DNA of 64,000 nucleotides, taken from an uncultured Prevotellaceae bacterium (GTDB taxonomy: Bacteria; Bacteroidota; Bacteroidia; Bacteroidales; Bacteroidaceae). Location of the stretch: positions 1-64,000 of the forward strand of contig OMWI01000008.1 of assembly GCA_900314715.1 (NCBI GenBank), in the 5' to 3' direction. Below the pieces are notes generated by a model. That model saw only the letters and a list, made by a program, of their open reading frames with translations, was not told the DNA's origin and made no database searches. Below, piece after piece: positions 1 to 9,787 of the stretch. The stretch's first letter is position 1. Each line of letters opens with the position of its first letter. A program made the translations under genes and the position numbers.

Positions 1-570
1 GCTGGTAGTATTGAAAGCTACGCAAGTCTCAGAGTTAAGACCCAGTTCCTTGTAGTTCTCTACCTTTGCCTTAGAAGCGTTGTAGATAACGAAGTTAGGT
101 TCGAAGTTTGCAAGTTCTTCCTCTGTTGGTTGGATGAACATGTTCTTTACGAAGTGAGCTTGCCAAGCAACCTCAACGATGAAACGTACTGCCAAGCGAG
201 TTCCTTCATTAGCACCGCAGAATGCATCCATTACATACAATTCCTTGTTGCAGAGCTCCTTGATGGCAATCTCTTTCACCTTTGCCCATACCTCTTCGCT
301 CATGGGCTTATTATCGTTCTTATATTCCTCTGATGTCCACCAAACTTTATCCTTGCTTTGCTCGTCGCAAACGATGTACTTGTCTTTAGGTGAACGACCA
401 GTGTAGATACCAGTCATAACGTTTACAGCGTTCAACTCAGTGTTCTGACCTTTATCAAAACCAGTCAGACCAGCCTTAGTCTCCTCTTCGAAGAGATACT
501 CATACGATGGATTGTGAGCAATCACGGTAGAACCAGTGATGCCATACTGTGTCAAATCTAACTTTGCCAT
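1..570 (-). CDS. pckA: Phosphoenolpyruvate carboxykinase (ATP), N-terminal 190 residues
   Basis: This is the 5' part of an ATP-dependent PEP carboxykinase, which interconverts oxaloacetate plus ATP with PEP, CO2 and ADP. The reading frame starts at ATG 568-570 with [12 protein letters not shown] and stays open to base 1, so the rest of the roughly 535-residue protein lies outside the window. Recognisable family segments include [16 protein letters not shown] (the GRSPKDK motif), [21 protein letters not shown] and [18 protein letters not shown]. In rumen and gut Bacteroidales this enzyme usually works in the CO2-fixing direction on the path to succinate; that role is family knowledge. A Bacteroidetes-type -7 box lies upstream at 622-629. 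No catalytic defects are visible in the part present. Confidence 0.95.
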   Translation of the reverse strand, partial: MAKLDLTQYGITGSTVIAHNPSYEYLFEEETKAGLTGFDKGQNTELNAVNVMTGIYTGRSPKDKYIVCDEQSKDKVWWTSEEYKNDNKPMSEEVWAKVKEIAIKELCNKELYVMDAFCGANEGTRLAVRFIVEVAWQAHFVKNMFIQPTEEELANFEPNFVIYNASKAKVENYKELGLNSETCVAFNTTS

Positions 571-621
571 TTTAATGTAATTTATTATGAGTTATTTATT
601 TATCCTACTTAAAATCGAGTG

Positions 622-629
622 CAAAGGTA
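622..629 (-). promoter_or_regulatory. Promoter -7 box for pckA
   Basis: Read on the minus strand this is TACCTTTG, an exact match to the Bacteroidetes -7 element TAnnTTTG, about 51 bp upstream of the pckA ATG. No clear -33 TTTG stands at the usual 19-21 bp distance. Confidence 0.6.
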
Positions 630-797
630 CAAAATAATTGCCAATTGTGGATGTTTAAAGGGGATTTATTTTCTTTTCAATCTCCTTTTTGCGTTAAAGT
701 ATTCAAAAAAGGATAATCCTAAAACATTTTTGTCATGTCTGCTTTACAAATAAATCCATTTTTTTCTTGTTCTTTTCTTTGTTTCATTAGAAATTTG

Positions 798-805
798 TAC
801 TTTTG
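798..805 (+). promoter_or_regulatory. Promoter -7 box for upp
   Basis: TACTTTTG matches TAnnTTTG and lies 35 bp upstream of the upp ATG. A TTTG at 778-781 is the nearest -33 candidate, but its 16-bp spacing is shorter than normal. Confidence 0.55.
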
Positions 806-840
806 CAAAACATAATATTCAACTTAAACTCATTCAAATC

Positions 841-1497
841 ATGGAAGTCATTAACCTCAGCGAACAGAACTCTATTATACATCAATATCTATCGGAATTA
901 CGCGATAGGAAATACCAGCAAAACCGACTTCTTTTCCGCAATAACATCATACGAATTGGGGAAATGATGGCTTACGAGATATCTAAAAGACTGGAGTACA
1001 AAACCAAGACGGTTACGACACCTCTCGGCACAATCGATATTCCCTTGCCAAAGAACGACATCGTGGTGGCTACTGTGTTGCGGGCAGGATTGCCATTTCA
1101 CCAAGGTTTTCTGAACGTGTTCGACCATGCTGAAAACGCTTTTGTTTCCGCCTATCGAATGTACACCAATCGAGAGCATACCGAAGTGGGAATCCATACG
1201 GAATACATGGCTTCGCCATCGACAAAGGGCAAGACGCTCATCATCGTTGACCCTATGCTTGCAACGGGCGGTTCGATGGCTGCCAGTTATGAGGCATTAG
1301 TCAAGACAGGTAAACCCAAGCAAACGCATATCGCTTGCGTGATAGCTGCACCTGAAGGCATAGACGTGGTGCGCCAAACGGTATCGGAAGATACTACCTT
1401 ATGGTGTGCAGCCATCGACTTGGGCATGAACGAACACAAATATATCGTTCCTGGATTCGGCGATTGCGGCGATTTGTGCTATGGGGAGAAGTTGTGA
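841..1497 (+). CDS. upp: Uracil phosphoribosyltransferase
   Basis: The 218-residue protein makes UMP from uracil and PRPP in pyrimidine salvage. The key signature is the PRPP-binding loop IIVDPMLATGGSMAAS near residues 134-150, followed by a C-terminal uracil-binding segment IDLGMNEHKYIVPGFGDCGD, both typical of Upp. Length fits the family (about 210 residues). ATG 841 is preceded by an A-rich leader and a promoter -7 box at 798-805. It is transcribed alone, divergently from pckA. The segment after its stop is a repeat array, not a gene. Confidence 0.93.
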   Translation: MEVINLSEQNSIIHQYLSELRDRKYQQNRLLFRNNIIRIGEMMAYEISKRLEYKTKTVTTPLGTIDIPLPKNDIVVATVLRAGLPFHQGFLNVFDHAENAFVSAYRMYTNREHTEVGIHTEYMASPSTKGKTLIIVDPMLATGGSMAASYEALVKTGKPKQTHIACVIAAPEGIDVVRQTVSEDTTLWCAAIDLGMNEHKYIVPGFGDCGDLCYGEKL

Positions 1498-1830
1498 TGC
1501 TTTTTTAGAAAGTAAGAAGGTTAGAAGCAAGAAGCAAGAGATATGTCTTTTTAGAAAGTAAGAGAGTTTGAAGCAAGAAGCAAGAGATATACTTTTTTAG
1601 AAAGTAAGAGGGTTAGAAGCAAGAAGCAAGAGATATGTCTTTTTAGAAAGTAAGAGAGTTTGAAACAAGAAGCAAGAGATATGCTTTTAAGAAAGTAAGA
1701 GGGTTAGAAGCAAGAAGCAAGAGAATGGCCAATCTTCAATGGCCAATGACTAAAGCTAATCTCTTGCTTCTTACTTTCTTGCCTCTTGCTTCTTTCTTCC
1801 TTTACAGAGTCCTCTAAATCTCAAGGACCA
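1498..1830. repeat. Gene-free stretch filled by a 45/47-bp tandem repeat, heptamers and an inverted copy
   Basis: Five tandem units begin at 1500, 1547, 1592, 1639 and 1684, with unit lengths 47, 45, 47, 45 and a shortened last unit. Each reads approximately TTTTTTAGAAAGTAAGA, a variable GGTT or GTTT part, then AGAAGCAAGAAGCAAGAG. Odd units (GGTTAG) resemble one another, as do even units (AGTTTG), so the real period is about 92 bp. At 1724-1750 follow heptamers AATGGCC, AATCTTC, AATGGCC, AATGAC. At 1761-1796 a partly inverted copy (CTCTTGCTTCTTACTTTC and on) occurs, which could pair with the units in RNA. No open reading frame or tRNA was seen. It separates convergent upp and the GH106-like gene. 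Confidence 0.85.
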
Positions 1831-4800
1831 TCATTGGATAATTACCTTTTTGCCATTGGCAATATATATGCCTTTGTTTTTGGGTTCACGTATGCGAATG
1901 CCTTGCAATGTGTAATAATCGCGAGAGAACTGAGAGGTTGATATGTGCTTAATTGACGATGGATTGAGCGCAACAAGTGGTTCGTACACATTCAATGAGC
2001 GATAAAGTGTGAAATGGTCGCGACTAAGCATCGGGAAATACAAATCACCTACTTTATAGACGGTTACGCTATCTGCCGCTGAATAATCAATACCTTCTTG
2101 TGTTCCAACAACATAAGACCACTCACCAATGTCAAAATCACCCGTCTCGTTCACGGTTACCTCATCATCACGTAAGGTGTACATACCACATCCCGTATAA
2201 ACGTAATATGATTGTGTTCCCGTATGCGAGAATGACAAGCCTTTGAATCCTTCCACCTCGGTTTTCGACGAACTATACATCTGATACTTATCCTTAAATC
2301 CCTTGATGGAAACAAGCACTACGGTACGTGTCCATTCATCGACGGGGAAATCAGGACTGGCAAAACAATAGGACTTCTTGATGTGATATGGTCCTGTAAC
2401 GGGTAGGAATGTCGAATAAACATCATTGGCGGTTATTCTTACACCTCCCTCTGCTATACCTTTGACGATAACTGAAGAAGAACCATCACTATTCGGTTGA
2501 ATGGTGAAATCGGTGAAAGCCTTGCCGTTCGCATCTTGAGCCTCAACCTTGGAAATAGTTGTTCCATCTGGCATATTCAAGGTATAAACGGGATAAAAGA
2601 GCGTATCGTTCTGCTCGTCTTGGTACATGGAAGTGATTGTTGTTTCCAATCGTGAATCCTTGACGGCAAGAGGGATGAGGGAAACCGAAGAATTGAGTCC
2701 AGATGGCACCTTATCCCAATTAGCAAATGAAGTAACACCACTCACGCCAATATTTCCATTGAGAATATCCAAGATATTCACATCCTCGAAAATACGCCAT
2801 TTCACTTGGTCAATATCCATTTGACGAATGCGGTTGGCGGGTAGGTTGGTTACTTCTATGCGAAGCGTATTCTCCCCTTCCCTAACCATCTGACCGCAAT
2901 CTAAGATAAACGGTGCACACCATGCACAACCGATATACGTGTCGTTGAGATAAACGCGCGCACTCTCACGAACATCACCCAAATTCAACTTAAATCCACC
3001 CGTGGCAGCTTCTTTCTGAATGTGACTCACGGTAAACTGAGTGGTATAAACACCCGTACCCATTAACTGAGCGGTTTTTTCATCAAGATTCTCCCATGTC
3101 TTCAACATTCCGAGGTCATACGTTTCTGAGATGGCGGGTGTACTATCATCGGTAAAACTCAACGACCATGAGCCATCCAACGTTACCTTTTCCAATTCAT
3201 CTTTTATCACATATACCGAATCGCAAACAACTTGTTCGGTGGTATATGTTTGCAGAATGATGGATTGTCCTGATTTCAAGTCAACATACACCTTACCTTC
3301 ATCATTCATGGCTGGAGTAAAGATAGCACCAGTCATGGGGTCGAACATCACCAAACTATTAAAAGGAACGGAAAGAGAAACATAATCCGCCACATGTTGA
3401 TTGGTTAAGTTGGATATAAAATAATGATACCCCGTATCATTGCTCCTTCTGATGGTTCGCAATCCCAATTCCGTCCTAATGGGTTCTACGGCAGCTCCCA
3501 TGCCATCGAGTGTCTCTGCATCGGTTTGATAAACAACCTTCGCACCTTCAGCCACCATCTCATCCAATCGGTTCTTCACATCGGTAGGAATGAGCATATT
3601 TGTTGACATAGGAACAATCAATCCACGATATTTCGCACCACCTTCGGTGACAATCATTCCATTTTCCACACGAGAAGATAGTATGAACTTATCGCTGATG
3701 AAGTCGCAATCATATCCAGCATTCATCACTTGTTGGGCCGCGTTTTTCACCTCGGGCATCTTTGAAGACAAGTTGTCTATGGGAAACGTGAGAAGCTTAT
3801 CAGCAAAGAGTGCGCCTTTTCGTTTGTCCTTATGCCATGCGTTGACGAATGGAGCATAGATTAAAAAGTCATTGTCGGGATTTCCCATTTGTAAAAAGCC
3901 CTGACATCTCTCGATGTAATTCATCAATTCGGGAGCATCTTTCCAAATGCTATTGGTAGGACTCATGTCAACGGCAGCATAGAATTTCCATCCTGGCCAT
4001 GCGGCATCTTTGGGAGAATAGGTGGAACCATGGAATAACACGTGATTAACACCCGATAGGAACATCAAGTCTAAGTCGGGCTTCATCTGCGAAAGAGACG
4101 TACGGAAATGTTCCGTAAGCCATGTAAACGTCTCACTACTTGTCAACTTTTTCCCCGTGATATGGGCTGCCGATGAAGCATACTTCAACGTAGCATCGTC
4201 AGAATAATTAGAGCGTGTAAAACCTTTGTCTGTTCTTAAACCTTTGATACCAAATTCCGACAAGCCAAAGCCCTCTATTTCGGGAATATCCACCGTGGCA
4301 TATACGTCAATCAGATTGGCGGGAGAACCATGTGCTTGATTGCGCGTCAACGTACCATGACGATGCGCCCACTCTGTCCATTGCTTGGTGAAGTTATTGA
4401 TAAGCATGTCGTTGATGGTAGCACGATAGTCTGCCAATACCTGGCAATTTTCATCCGTTGCCAATCCCAACAACTCGTGCATGTGTTCCTCCAACTTATA
4501 TCCCCTGTATTTCTCAAATTCCTCGAACATCCGCGGTGTCCAATCGGCATTATACACTTCGTATGAATCGTTGAAGAAACAATGAGGATAAGGAACGCCA
4601 GTGGTATTGAAAGCATCCTCGAATTGTTGCAGATAAGCCTTTACGGCATCAGCATCGAAATGGTCGAGCACATATCCTTCACCACCAGGAGCGGCACGTT
4701 TCACCATCTGCAAGGTATGGTCGTTGTAGATGGCAAGTATCAACCACTTACCTTCAGGGGCATTCCATTTAACAGTCTTTCCTGAAACCAATGGAGTAAG

Positions 4801-5337
4801 TTCTGTCACTATGCCACCATTACCATCAACGGGATAAGCCATTACCTTATTCAATTTGGCAAACGGCACGTCATAATTGATGTTGATGGTTTGTTCGGAA
4901 ACACCATCTCCCACTACATTTTGCTGAACATATCCCAACTTTCCAGCCGCTTGGTCGATAGTGACATTAGGTCCGCCAAATGGCCAACCAGTACCCAGCG
5001 TCATATCTACATCCATATCATGCGACTCAGCCAAACGTTGTGTTGTTTGCAGGGCATTCATCCACGGTGTGTCCAAGAACTTCAAAGCATTTCCACTATT
5101 GCCCTGAACACCATAAATGGGAGCAATTTCCACCGTTCCCAAACCTACCTTGGCAAATTCCGACAGATTCCAAGATAAATTATTCTCGTCAACGGCAGAG
5201 CCCATCCACCACCAACGTGTTCCTGCTTTTGCTTCCCTACTTACTAAAGGCCAACTTGGTGTACCCTCTGACCAAGCAGAAGATACACCAAGTACGGTAA
5301 GCAAGAGCATTAAAATCTCTTTCCTATATTTATTCAT
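1831..5337 (-). CDS. Secreted GH106-like alpha-L-rhamnosidase
   Basis: The 1168-residue protein has a signal peptide (about residues 1-23, ending SSAWSEG). The block GTRWWWMGSAVDENNLSWNL and then VEIAPIYGVQGN is characteristic of GH106, the family of large Bacteroidales alpha-L-rhamnosidases acting on rhamnogalacturonans and other rhamnose-containing glycans. A jelly-roll sugar-binding-like domain of the GH2 type follows (about 740-880, with LDGSWSLSF and GENTLRIEVTNLPANR). The C-terminus is YYTLQGIRIREPKNKGIYIA then NGKK, a short sorting-tail type seen elsewhere in the window. It starts 31 bp after the stop of the DASS transporter and may be co-transcribed with it and korAB. The family call rests on recognised text, not a search; exact linkage specificity is unknown. 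Confidence 0.78.
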   Translation of the reverse strand: MNKYRKEILMLLLTVLGVSSAWSEGTPSWPLVSREAKAGTRWWWMGSAVDENNLSWNLSEFAKVGLGTVEIAPIYGVQGNSGNALKFLDTPWMNALQTTQRLAESHDMDVDMTLGTGWPFGGPNVTIDQAAGKLGYVQQNVVGDGVSEQTININYDVPFAKLNKVMAYPVDGNGGIVTELTPLVSGKTVKWNAPEGKWLILAIYNDHTLQMVKRAAPGGEGYVLDHFDADAVKAYLQQFEDAFNTTGVPYPHCFFNDSYEVYNADWTPRMFEEFEKYRGYKLEEHMHELLGLATDENCQVLADYRATINDMLINNFTKQWTEWAHRHGTLTRNQAHGSPANLIDVYATVDIPEIEGFGLSEFGIKGLRTDKGFTRSNYSDDATLKYASSAAHITGKKLTSSETFTWLTEHFRTSLSQMKPDLDLMFLSGVNHVLFHGSTYSPKDAAWPGWKFYAAVDMSPTNSIWKDAPELMNYIERCQGFLQMGNPDNDFLIYAPFVNAWHKDKRKGALFADKLLTFPIDNLSSKMPEVKNAAQQVMNAGYDCDFISDKFILSSRVENGMIVTEGGAKYRGLIVPMSTNMLIPTDVKNRLDEMVAEGAKVVYQTDAETLDGMGAAVEPIRTELGLRTIRRSNDTGYHYFISNLTNQHVADYVSLSVPFNSLVMFDPMTGAIFTPAMNDEGKVYVDLKSGQSIILQTYTTEQVVCDSVYVIKDELEKVTLDGSWSLSFTDDSTPAISETYDLGMLKTWENLDEKTAQLMGTGVYTTQFTVSHIQKEAATGGFKLNLGDVRESARVYLNDTYIGCAWCAPFILDCGQMVREGENTLRIEVTNLPANRIRQMDIDQVKWRIFEDVNILDILNGNIGVSGVTSFANWDKVPSGLNSSVSLIPLAVKDSRLETTITSMYQDEQNDTLFYPVYTLNMPDGTTISKVEAQDANGKAFTDFTIQPNSDGSSSVIVKGIAEGGVRITANDVYSTFLPVTGPYHIKKSYCFASPDFPVDEWTRTVVLVSIKGFKDKYQMYSSSKTEVEGFKGLSFSHTGTQSYYVYTGCGMYTLRDDEVTVNETGDFDIGEWSYVVGTQEGIDYSAADSVTVYKVGDLYFPMLSRDHFTLYRSLNVYEPLVALNPSSIKHISTSQFSRDYYTLQGIRIREPKNKGIYIANGKKVIIQ

Positions 5338-5368
5338 ATCAAAGAATGTTTTTCATGGAATGCAAAGA

Positions 5369-6874
5369 TTAAAGGAAATGGATTGTTCCTAAGAAATACA
5401 TCAAGCAGAATCCCAATACCATGCTAATGAAACCCACTATCAAACCTATCTTTGCCATGTGCTTTTGTTCTACCAAATTGGTAGCGAATGCAAGAGCGTT
5501 TGGAGGCGTAGAAATAGGAAGTACCATGGCACTTGATGCGGCGATAGCCACACCAATCAATACGGTAGGTGTACCTCCGATAGGAGCCAATTTATCACCC
5601 ATAGCAGCACAGACAAAAGCCAAAATCGGCATCAACAAAGCAGCCGTTGCGGAGTTGGAGATAAAGTTAGACAATCCATAACAGATAAGGCCGCCCAGCA
5701 ACAAGATAAGCAAGGGTGAGAATTCACCGAATGGAATACTCTCGACGGCATTCTCTGCCAATCCCGACGCATTCAATCCATAACCCAAGGCAAAACCACC
5801 GGCAACCATCCAGATGACACTCCAGTTGATTTGCTCCAAGTCGCGTCTGTCGATAATGCCCGTCAAGGCAAATACCATAAACGGAATCAGAGCCACGGTA
5901 TAAGAGTTAATACCCGTCACCGTATCCAACAACCAAAGCAAAACGGTCACGAAGAAAGTCACGATAACAATATAAGTCTGTGCGTTTTTCTTCATCTCGC
6001 CCTCTATCTTCAGTTCTACGGTCTTCTGCGTGAATGGGAACATCCACAACAAGATTCTCCAACTGATAATAAGCAATACGATAACGAGAGGGAACATGAA
6101 TACCATCCACTGACCGAATCCCAAACCGAGGTTCAATCCTTCTGGGTCATTGAGATATTTCAATGCAATCGTGTTTGGAGGCGTACCGATTGGCGTTCCC
6201 ATACCACCTAAGTTGGCTGCGATAGGAATGGCAAGCGCCATAGAGATACGTCCTTTACCTTCGGGAGGCAATTGCCTGAACACTGGGGTGAGGAACGTAA
6301 GCATCATAGCTGCCGTAGCGGTGTTGGAAACGAACATAGAGAACAAGCCCGTAATGAGCAGGAAGCCCAATAATACCATCTCACTCCTTGTGCCAAACGG
6401 TTTCAAGAGAGCCTTTGCCAACTGAGCGTCAAGTCCTGTCTTCGTTGCGGCGATTGCCAAGATAAAGCCACCAATAAACAACATGATAACGGGGTCGGCG
6501 AAGGTTGCCATGATAGACTTGTATGAAAGTAACTTTCCTACTTCTTCCTCTTGCACCATCGGCGCTATACCACTATCTGACGTAAACAACAACATCAAAA
6601 CGATGATGGAAACTGATGTTGCCCACGACGGCACAATCTCCATAACCCACATCAACGTGGCAAATGCGAAGATAGCGATTACTCGCTGTTGAACTATCGT
6701 AAGGTTGGCAATGCCAAACCAATCGGCGGGAATGTTCCACAATATCAATGTGAGAATGACAACAATCACCGCCTGCACACTTTTCTTAATGACCGTATTT
6801 GGATGAAACCATTGAGCAAGTCGACTATTGTGGTGTGCTTCAACGAGGTGGAAACCTCTATAATTATTAAACAT
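5369..6874 (-). CDS. DASS (SLC13-type) sodium-coupled dicarboxylate/anion transporter
   Basis: The 501-residue, very hydrophobic membrane protein belongs to the divalent anion:Na+ symporter family. Both inverted-repeat signatures are visible: MFVSNTATAAMML with GMGTPIGTPPNTIAL in the first half, and FISNSATAALLMP with PISTPPNALAFATNL in the second. These contribute the sodium and carboxylate sites in VcINDY-type transporters. Likely substrates are succinate, malate, fumarate or 2-oxoglutarate; the sequence alone does not decide. It starts only 12 bp after the korB stop and is followed 31 bp later by the GH106-like gene, so co-transcription with korAB is likely and fits a role in dicarboxylate exchange. 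Confidence 0.87.
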   Translation of the reverse strand: MFNNYRGFHLVEAHHNSRLAQWFHPNTVIKKSVQAVIVVILTLILWNIPADWFGIANLTIVQQRVIAIFAFATLMWVMEIVPSWATSVSIIVLMLLFTSDSGIAPMVQEEEVGKLLSYKSIMATFADPVIMLFIGGFILAIAATKTGLDAQLAKALLKPFGTRSEMVLLGFLLITGLFSMFVSNTATAAMMLTFLTPVFRQLPPEGKGRISMALAIPIAANLGGMGTPIGTPPNTIALKYLNDPEGLNLGLGFGQWMVFMFPLVIVLLIISWRILLWMFPFTQKTVELKIEGEMKKNAQTYIVIVTFFVTVLLWLLDTVTGINSYTVALIPFMVFALTGIIDRRDLEQINWSVIWMVAGGFALGYGLNASGLAENAVESIPFGEFSPLLILLLGGLICYGLSNFISNSATAALLMPILAFVCAAMGDKLAPIGGTPTVLIGVAIAASSAMVLPISTPPNALAFATNLVEQKHMAKIGLIVGFISMVLGFCLMYFLGTIHFL

Positions 6875-6886
6875 TTTCCTTTATTT

Positions 6887-7894
6887 TTATTTTACCTCCC
6901 AAGTATCGTTTGTTTCCAACAATTCCTCGAAAGAATGATAATTTTTCTTTGCTTTTAATTCTTCAATCTGTTCATTTACTGCTTCATCGTAAGTGGGAGC
7001 GGGAACATCACGAATCACACCGAGTGCCACGGGGAATCCATCACCATCACCCATCATGGCGAGCTTCAGTTGAAGGGTGTTGTCTTCACAATGTGCATCG
7101 TGTACGAGAATATCGTCCATCGTAATGCCGTCTTCACCAATCTTTACTACTTTGATGCCAAAGCCTTCTTGCTTCAAGCCATATTCATTGTTCTCTCCGA
7201 ACACGAGTGGTTCTCCATGACGCACATAGATGGCATTTTTCTTTCTGCCTTCCTTGGTGTAGATAGGATCGTATGCACCATTGTTGAAGATAACGCAATT
7301 CTGAAGAATCTCACAAACTGAAGCACCTTTGTGTTCATAAGCAGCCTTGAGAATGTTCACCGTCTCTGCACCATCATTAGCTACGGAACGAGCGAAGAAG
7401 TGTCCACGTGCACCAAAGCATAACTCTGCTGGACGGAATGGATCTTCCACGGTTCCGTATGGACTTGACTTGGAAACGAATCCTCTTGGACTGGTAGGAC
7501 TATATTGTCCTTTCGTCAAACCATAGATACGGTTGTTGAGCAATATCATATTGAGGTCAACATTCCTACGCATGGCATGAATGAAATGGTTTCCACCAAT
7601 GGCAAGACCATCACCATCACCGCTGATTTGCCATACGGTAAGGTTGGGATTTGTCACCTTCACGCCCGTAGAGATAGCTGCCGCACGTCCGTGAATAGTC
7701 TGCATGGCATAAGCATTCACGTAATAGGGCAAACGACTCGAACAACCGATACCACTGATGACTGCTGTCTCGTAAGGAGGAACACCCAACTCTGCCATTG
7801 CCTTATGTAAGGAAGCCAGGAAAAAATGGTCGCCACAACCAGGGCACCAACGAGGTTGACCTTTCTTGAAATCTTGTGCTGTATATTCGTTCAT
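6887..7894 (-). CDS. korB: 2-oxoglutarate:ferredoxin oxidoreductase, beta subunit
   Basis: This 335-residue subunit binds thiamine diphosphate and, with KorA, oxidatively decarboxylates 2-oxoglutarate to succinyl-CoA (or runs in reverse) using ferredoxin. RWCPGCGDHFF and ISGIGCSSRLPYY are the family signatures, and ISGDGDGLAIGGNHFIHA is the TPP/Mg motif (GDG...N). I place the start at ATG 7894 (MNEYTAQDFKKGQ), one base after the korA stop. Two upstream in-frame starts would overlap the korA end. The gene is tightly coupled to korA and followed 12 bp later by the DASS transporter. A different 2-oxoacid substrate cannot be excluded. Confidence 0.9.
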   Translation of the reverse strand: MNEYTAQDFKKGQPRWCPGCGDHFFLASLHKAMAELGVPPYETAVISGIGCSSRLPYYVNAYAMQTIHGRAAAISTGVKVTNPNLTVWQISGDGDGLAIGGNHFIHAMRRNVDLNMILLNNRIYGLTKGQYSPTSPRGFVSKSSPYGTVEDPFRPAELCFGARGHFFARSVANDGAETVNILKAAYEHKGASVCEILQNCVIFNNGAYDPIYTKEGRKKNAIYVRHGEPLVFGENNEYGLKQEGFGIKVVKIGEDGITMDDILVHDAHCEDNTLQLKLAMMGDGDGFPVALGVIRDVPAPTYDEAVNEQIEELKAKKNYHSFEELLETNDTWEVK

Positions 7895-7895
7895 C

Positions 7896-9752
7896 TTATT
7901 TATTGTCATTAATGATTTTCTCAAATGCTGTTACCAACTCACTTACCACGAAAGGTTGTCCCTTCACTTGGTTGAACTTCTCAGGTACGAATCCATTAAC
8001 TCGAATGCGCAAGTAAGCACGGAACTGACCGAGATTTTGCTCGGCTACCACTACTTTCTTATAGCGTTTCAGCACCTTAGCGGTGTTCTTGGGTAATGGA
8101 TTGATATATTGGAACTGAGCCAAAGCTACTTTATGACCCTTCTTCTGCAATTCTTCCATGGCAGAATACAAATGACCATAAGTGCTACCGAAACCAACAA
8201 TCAGCAATTCGGCATCATCCACATCACCTTCCACTTCAAGGTCTGGAACGGGGATATTAGCAATTTTGGCGTAACGCTGAATGACCATGTCATGGTGGTT
8301 TTCAGGATTCGTGGAAATAGCACCCGTTTTTCCGTCTTTTTCAAGTCCACCAAGAATATGAGTATATCCCTCTTGTCCTGGAATTGCCCAATAGCGAACG
8401 CCTGATTTCTCATCACGTACGTATGGGGTGTACTTGTATTTCTGTTCTTCCGTTACATAGTGCGGATGAATCTCTGGCAACTCTTCCATCTTAGGAAGTT
8501 TCCATGCTGCTGAACCATTAGCAACAAAGGCATCGGTCAAGAGAATCACTGGAGTCAAGTGTTCGAGTGCGATTTTTGCTGCCATATAAACGGCCTCGAA
8601 ACAATTTGTAGGACTCGTAGCGGCAATGACAGGCATCGGACTTTCTCCATTTCTACCATAGAGAGCTTGCAAGAGGTCGGTCTGCTCACTCTTTGTGGGA
8701 AGTCCCGTTGAAGGACCACCACGCTGAACATCAATGACCACCAATGGCAACTCATCGATAACGGCAAGGTTGATGGCTTCAGACTTCAAGCAAATACCAG
8801 GACCTGAAGTAGAAGTAGCTGCCAACGCACCAGCAAATGCTGCTCCTACGGCACTGGCACAACCAGAAATCTCATCCTCGCATTGAACGGTAATCACTCC
8901 ACATGACTTATGCTTCGACAATTCGTGCAAGATGTCTGTGGCAGGAGTAATAGGATAAGAGCCGAGATACAATTTCAATCCCGCTTTCTCAGCTGCGGCA
9001 ATCAATCCGTAAGCCGTTGCCTTGTTACCCGTAATATCCATATAACGTCCTGGCACCTTATCTTTCGACTCGATACGATAAGTAGCTGGAACAGAAGCGT
9101 GAACATTATGTCCATAATCATATCCTGCCTGCACCACCTTAATATTATTCTCAGCAATAGCAGGTTTCTTGGCAAACTTTTCACGAAGGAAGTTGGCCAC
9201 CAAATTCAAGTCACGATTGAAGAGCCAACATACAAGTCCTAACGCAAACATATTGCGACACTTCAGTACGGCCTTATTATCCAACCCACTATCTGCCAAA
9301 CAATTCTTCACCATCTTCGTAATGGGGCAAGCCACTACCCTATCTGGGTCGATATTCATCTCTGCCAGATAGTCATCAGTTTGGAACTCAGCCTTTTTCA
9401 AGTCGTTAGGACCAAAGCTATCCGTATCGATAATGATGGTTGCTTGTGGTTTCGCATAGCGATACTGTGTCTTTAATGCTGCCGCATTCATCGCAACAAG
9501 TACGTCGCAAAGGTCGCCAGGCGTATACACGCGTCCTTCGCCAATATGTACTTGAAAACCTGAGACTCCCGTCAACGAACCTTGCGGAGCTCGAATGTCA
9601 GCAGGATAATCGGGAAACGTGGAAATACCATTTCCTACGCTTGCCGAAACGGTAGAGAAAATACTACCAGCTAATTGCATTCCGTCGCCCGAGTCACCCG
9701 AGAAACGTACTACTACTTGGTCTAATTCTTTTACTTCTAATTGTTCTGCCAT
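7896..9752 (-). CDS. korA: 2-oxoglutarate:ferredoxin oxidoreductase, fused gamma-alpha subunit
   Basis: The 618-residue protein contains the gamma domain first (about 1-190, with VVVRFSGDSGDGMQLAGS) and the pyrimidine-binding alpha domain after it (about 225-600, with YPITPATDILHELSKH, CEDEISGCASAVGAAFAGA and DVQRGGPSTGLPTKSEQTD). This gamma-alpha fusion is usual for Bacteroidetes KorA. I choose ATG 9752 (MAEQLEVKELDQVV). A start 13 codons further up would overlap the preceding nucleoside kinase gene and add a non-conserved leader. It lies 35 bp downstream of that kinase and directly precedes korB. Confidence 0.9.
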   Translation of the reverse strand: MAEQLEVKELDQVVVRFSGDSGDGMQLAGSIFSTVSASVGNGISTFPDYPADIRAPQGSLTGVSGFQVHIGEGRVYTPGDLCDVLVAMNAAALKTQYRYAKPQATIIIDTDSFGPNDLKKAEFQTDDYLAEMNIDPDRVVACPITKMVKNCLADSGLDNKAVLKCRNMFALGLVCWLFNRDLNLVANFLREKFAKKPAIAENNIKVVQAGYDYGHNVHASVPATYRIESKDKVPGRYMDITGNKATAYGLIAAAEKAGLKLYLGSYPITPATDILHELSKHKSCGVITVQCEDEISGCASAVGAAFAGALAATSTSGPGICLKSEAINLAVIDELPLVVIDVQRGGPSTGLPTKSEQTDLLQALYGRNGESPMPVIAATSPTNCFEAVYMAAKIALEHLTPVILLTDAFVANGSAAWKLPKMEELPEIHPHYVTEEQKYKYTPYVRDEKSGVRYWAIPGQEGYTHILGGLEKDGKTGAISTNPENHHDMVIQRYAKIANIPVPDLEVEGDVDDAELLIVGFGSTYGHLYSAMEELQKKGHKVALAQFQYINPLPKNTAKVLKRYKKVVVAEQNLGQFRAYLRIRVNGFVPEKFNQVKGQPFVVSELVTAFEKIINDNK

Positions 9753-9787
9753 AGCAAATGTATTAAAACTTATATTTCTTTTTCGTA

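Noticed and set aside
1500-1724. Possible CRISPR array
   Set aside because: Units are nearly the same throughout with no unique spacers, and no cas genes are present.
9755-9762. TACATTTG just before the korA ATG as a promoter
   Set aside because: It matches TAnnTTTG but lies only 2 bp from the start codon, so transcription would begin inside the gene; probably chance.
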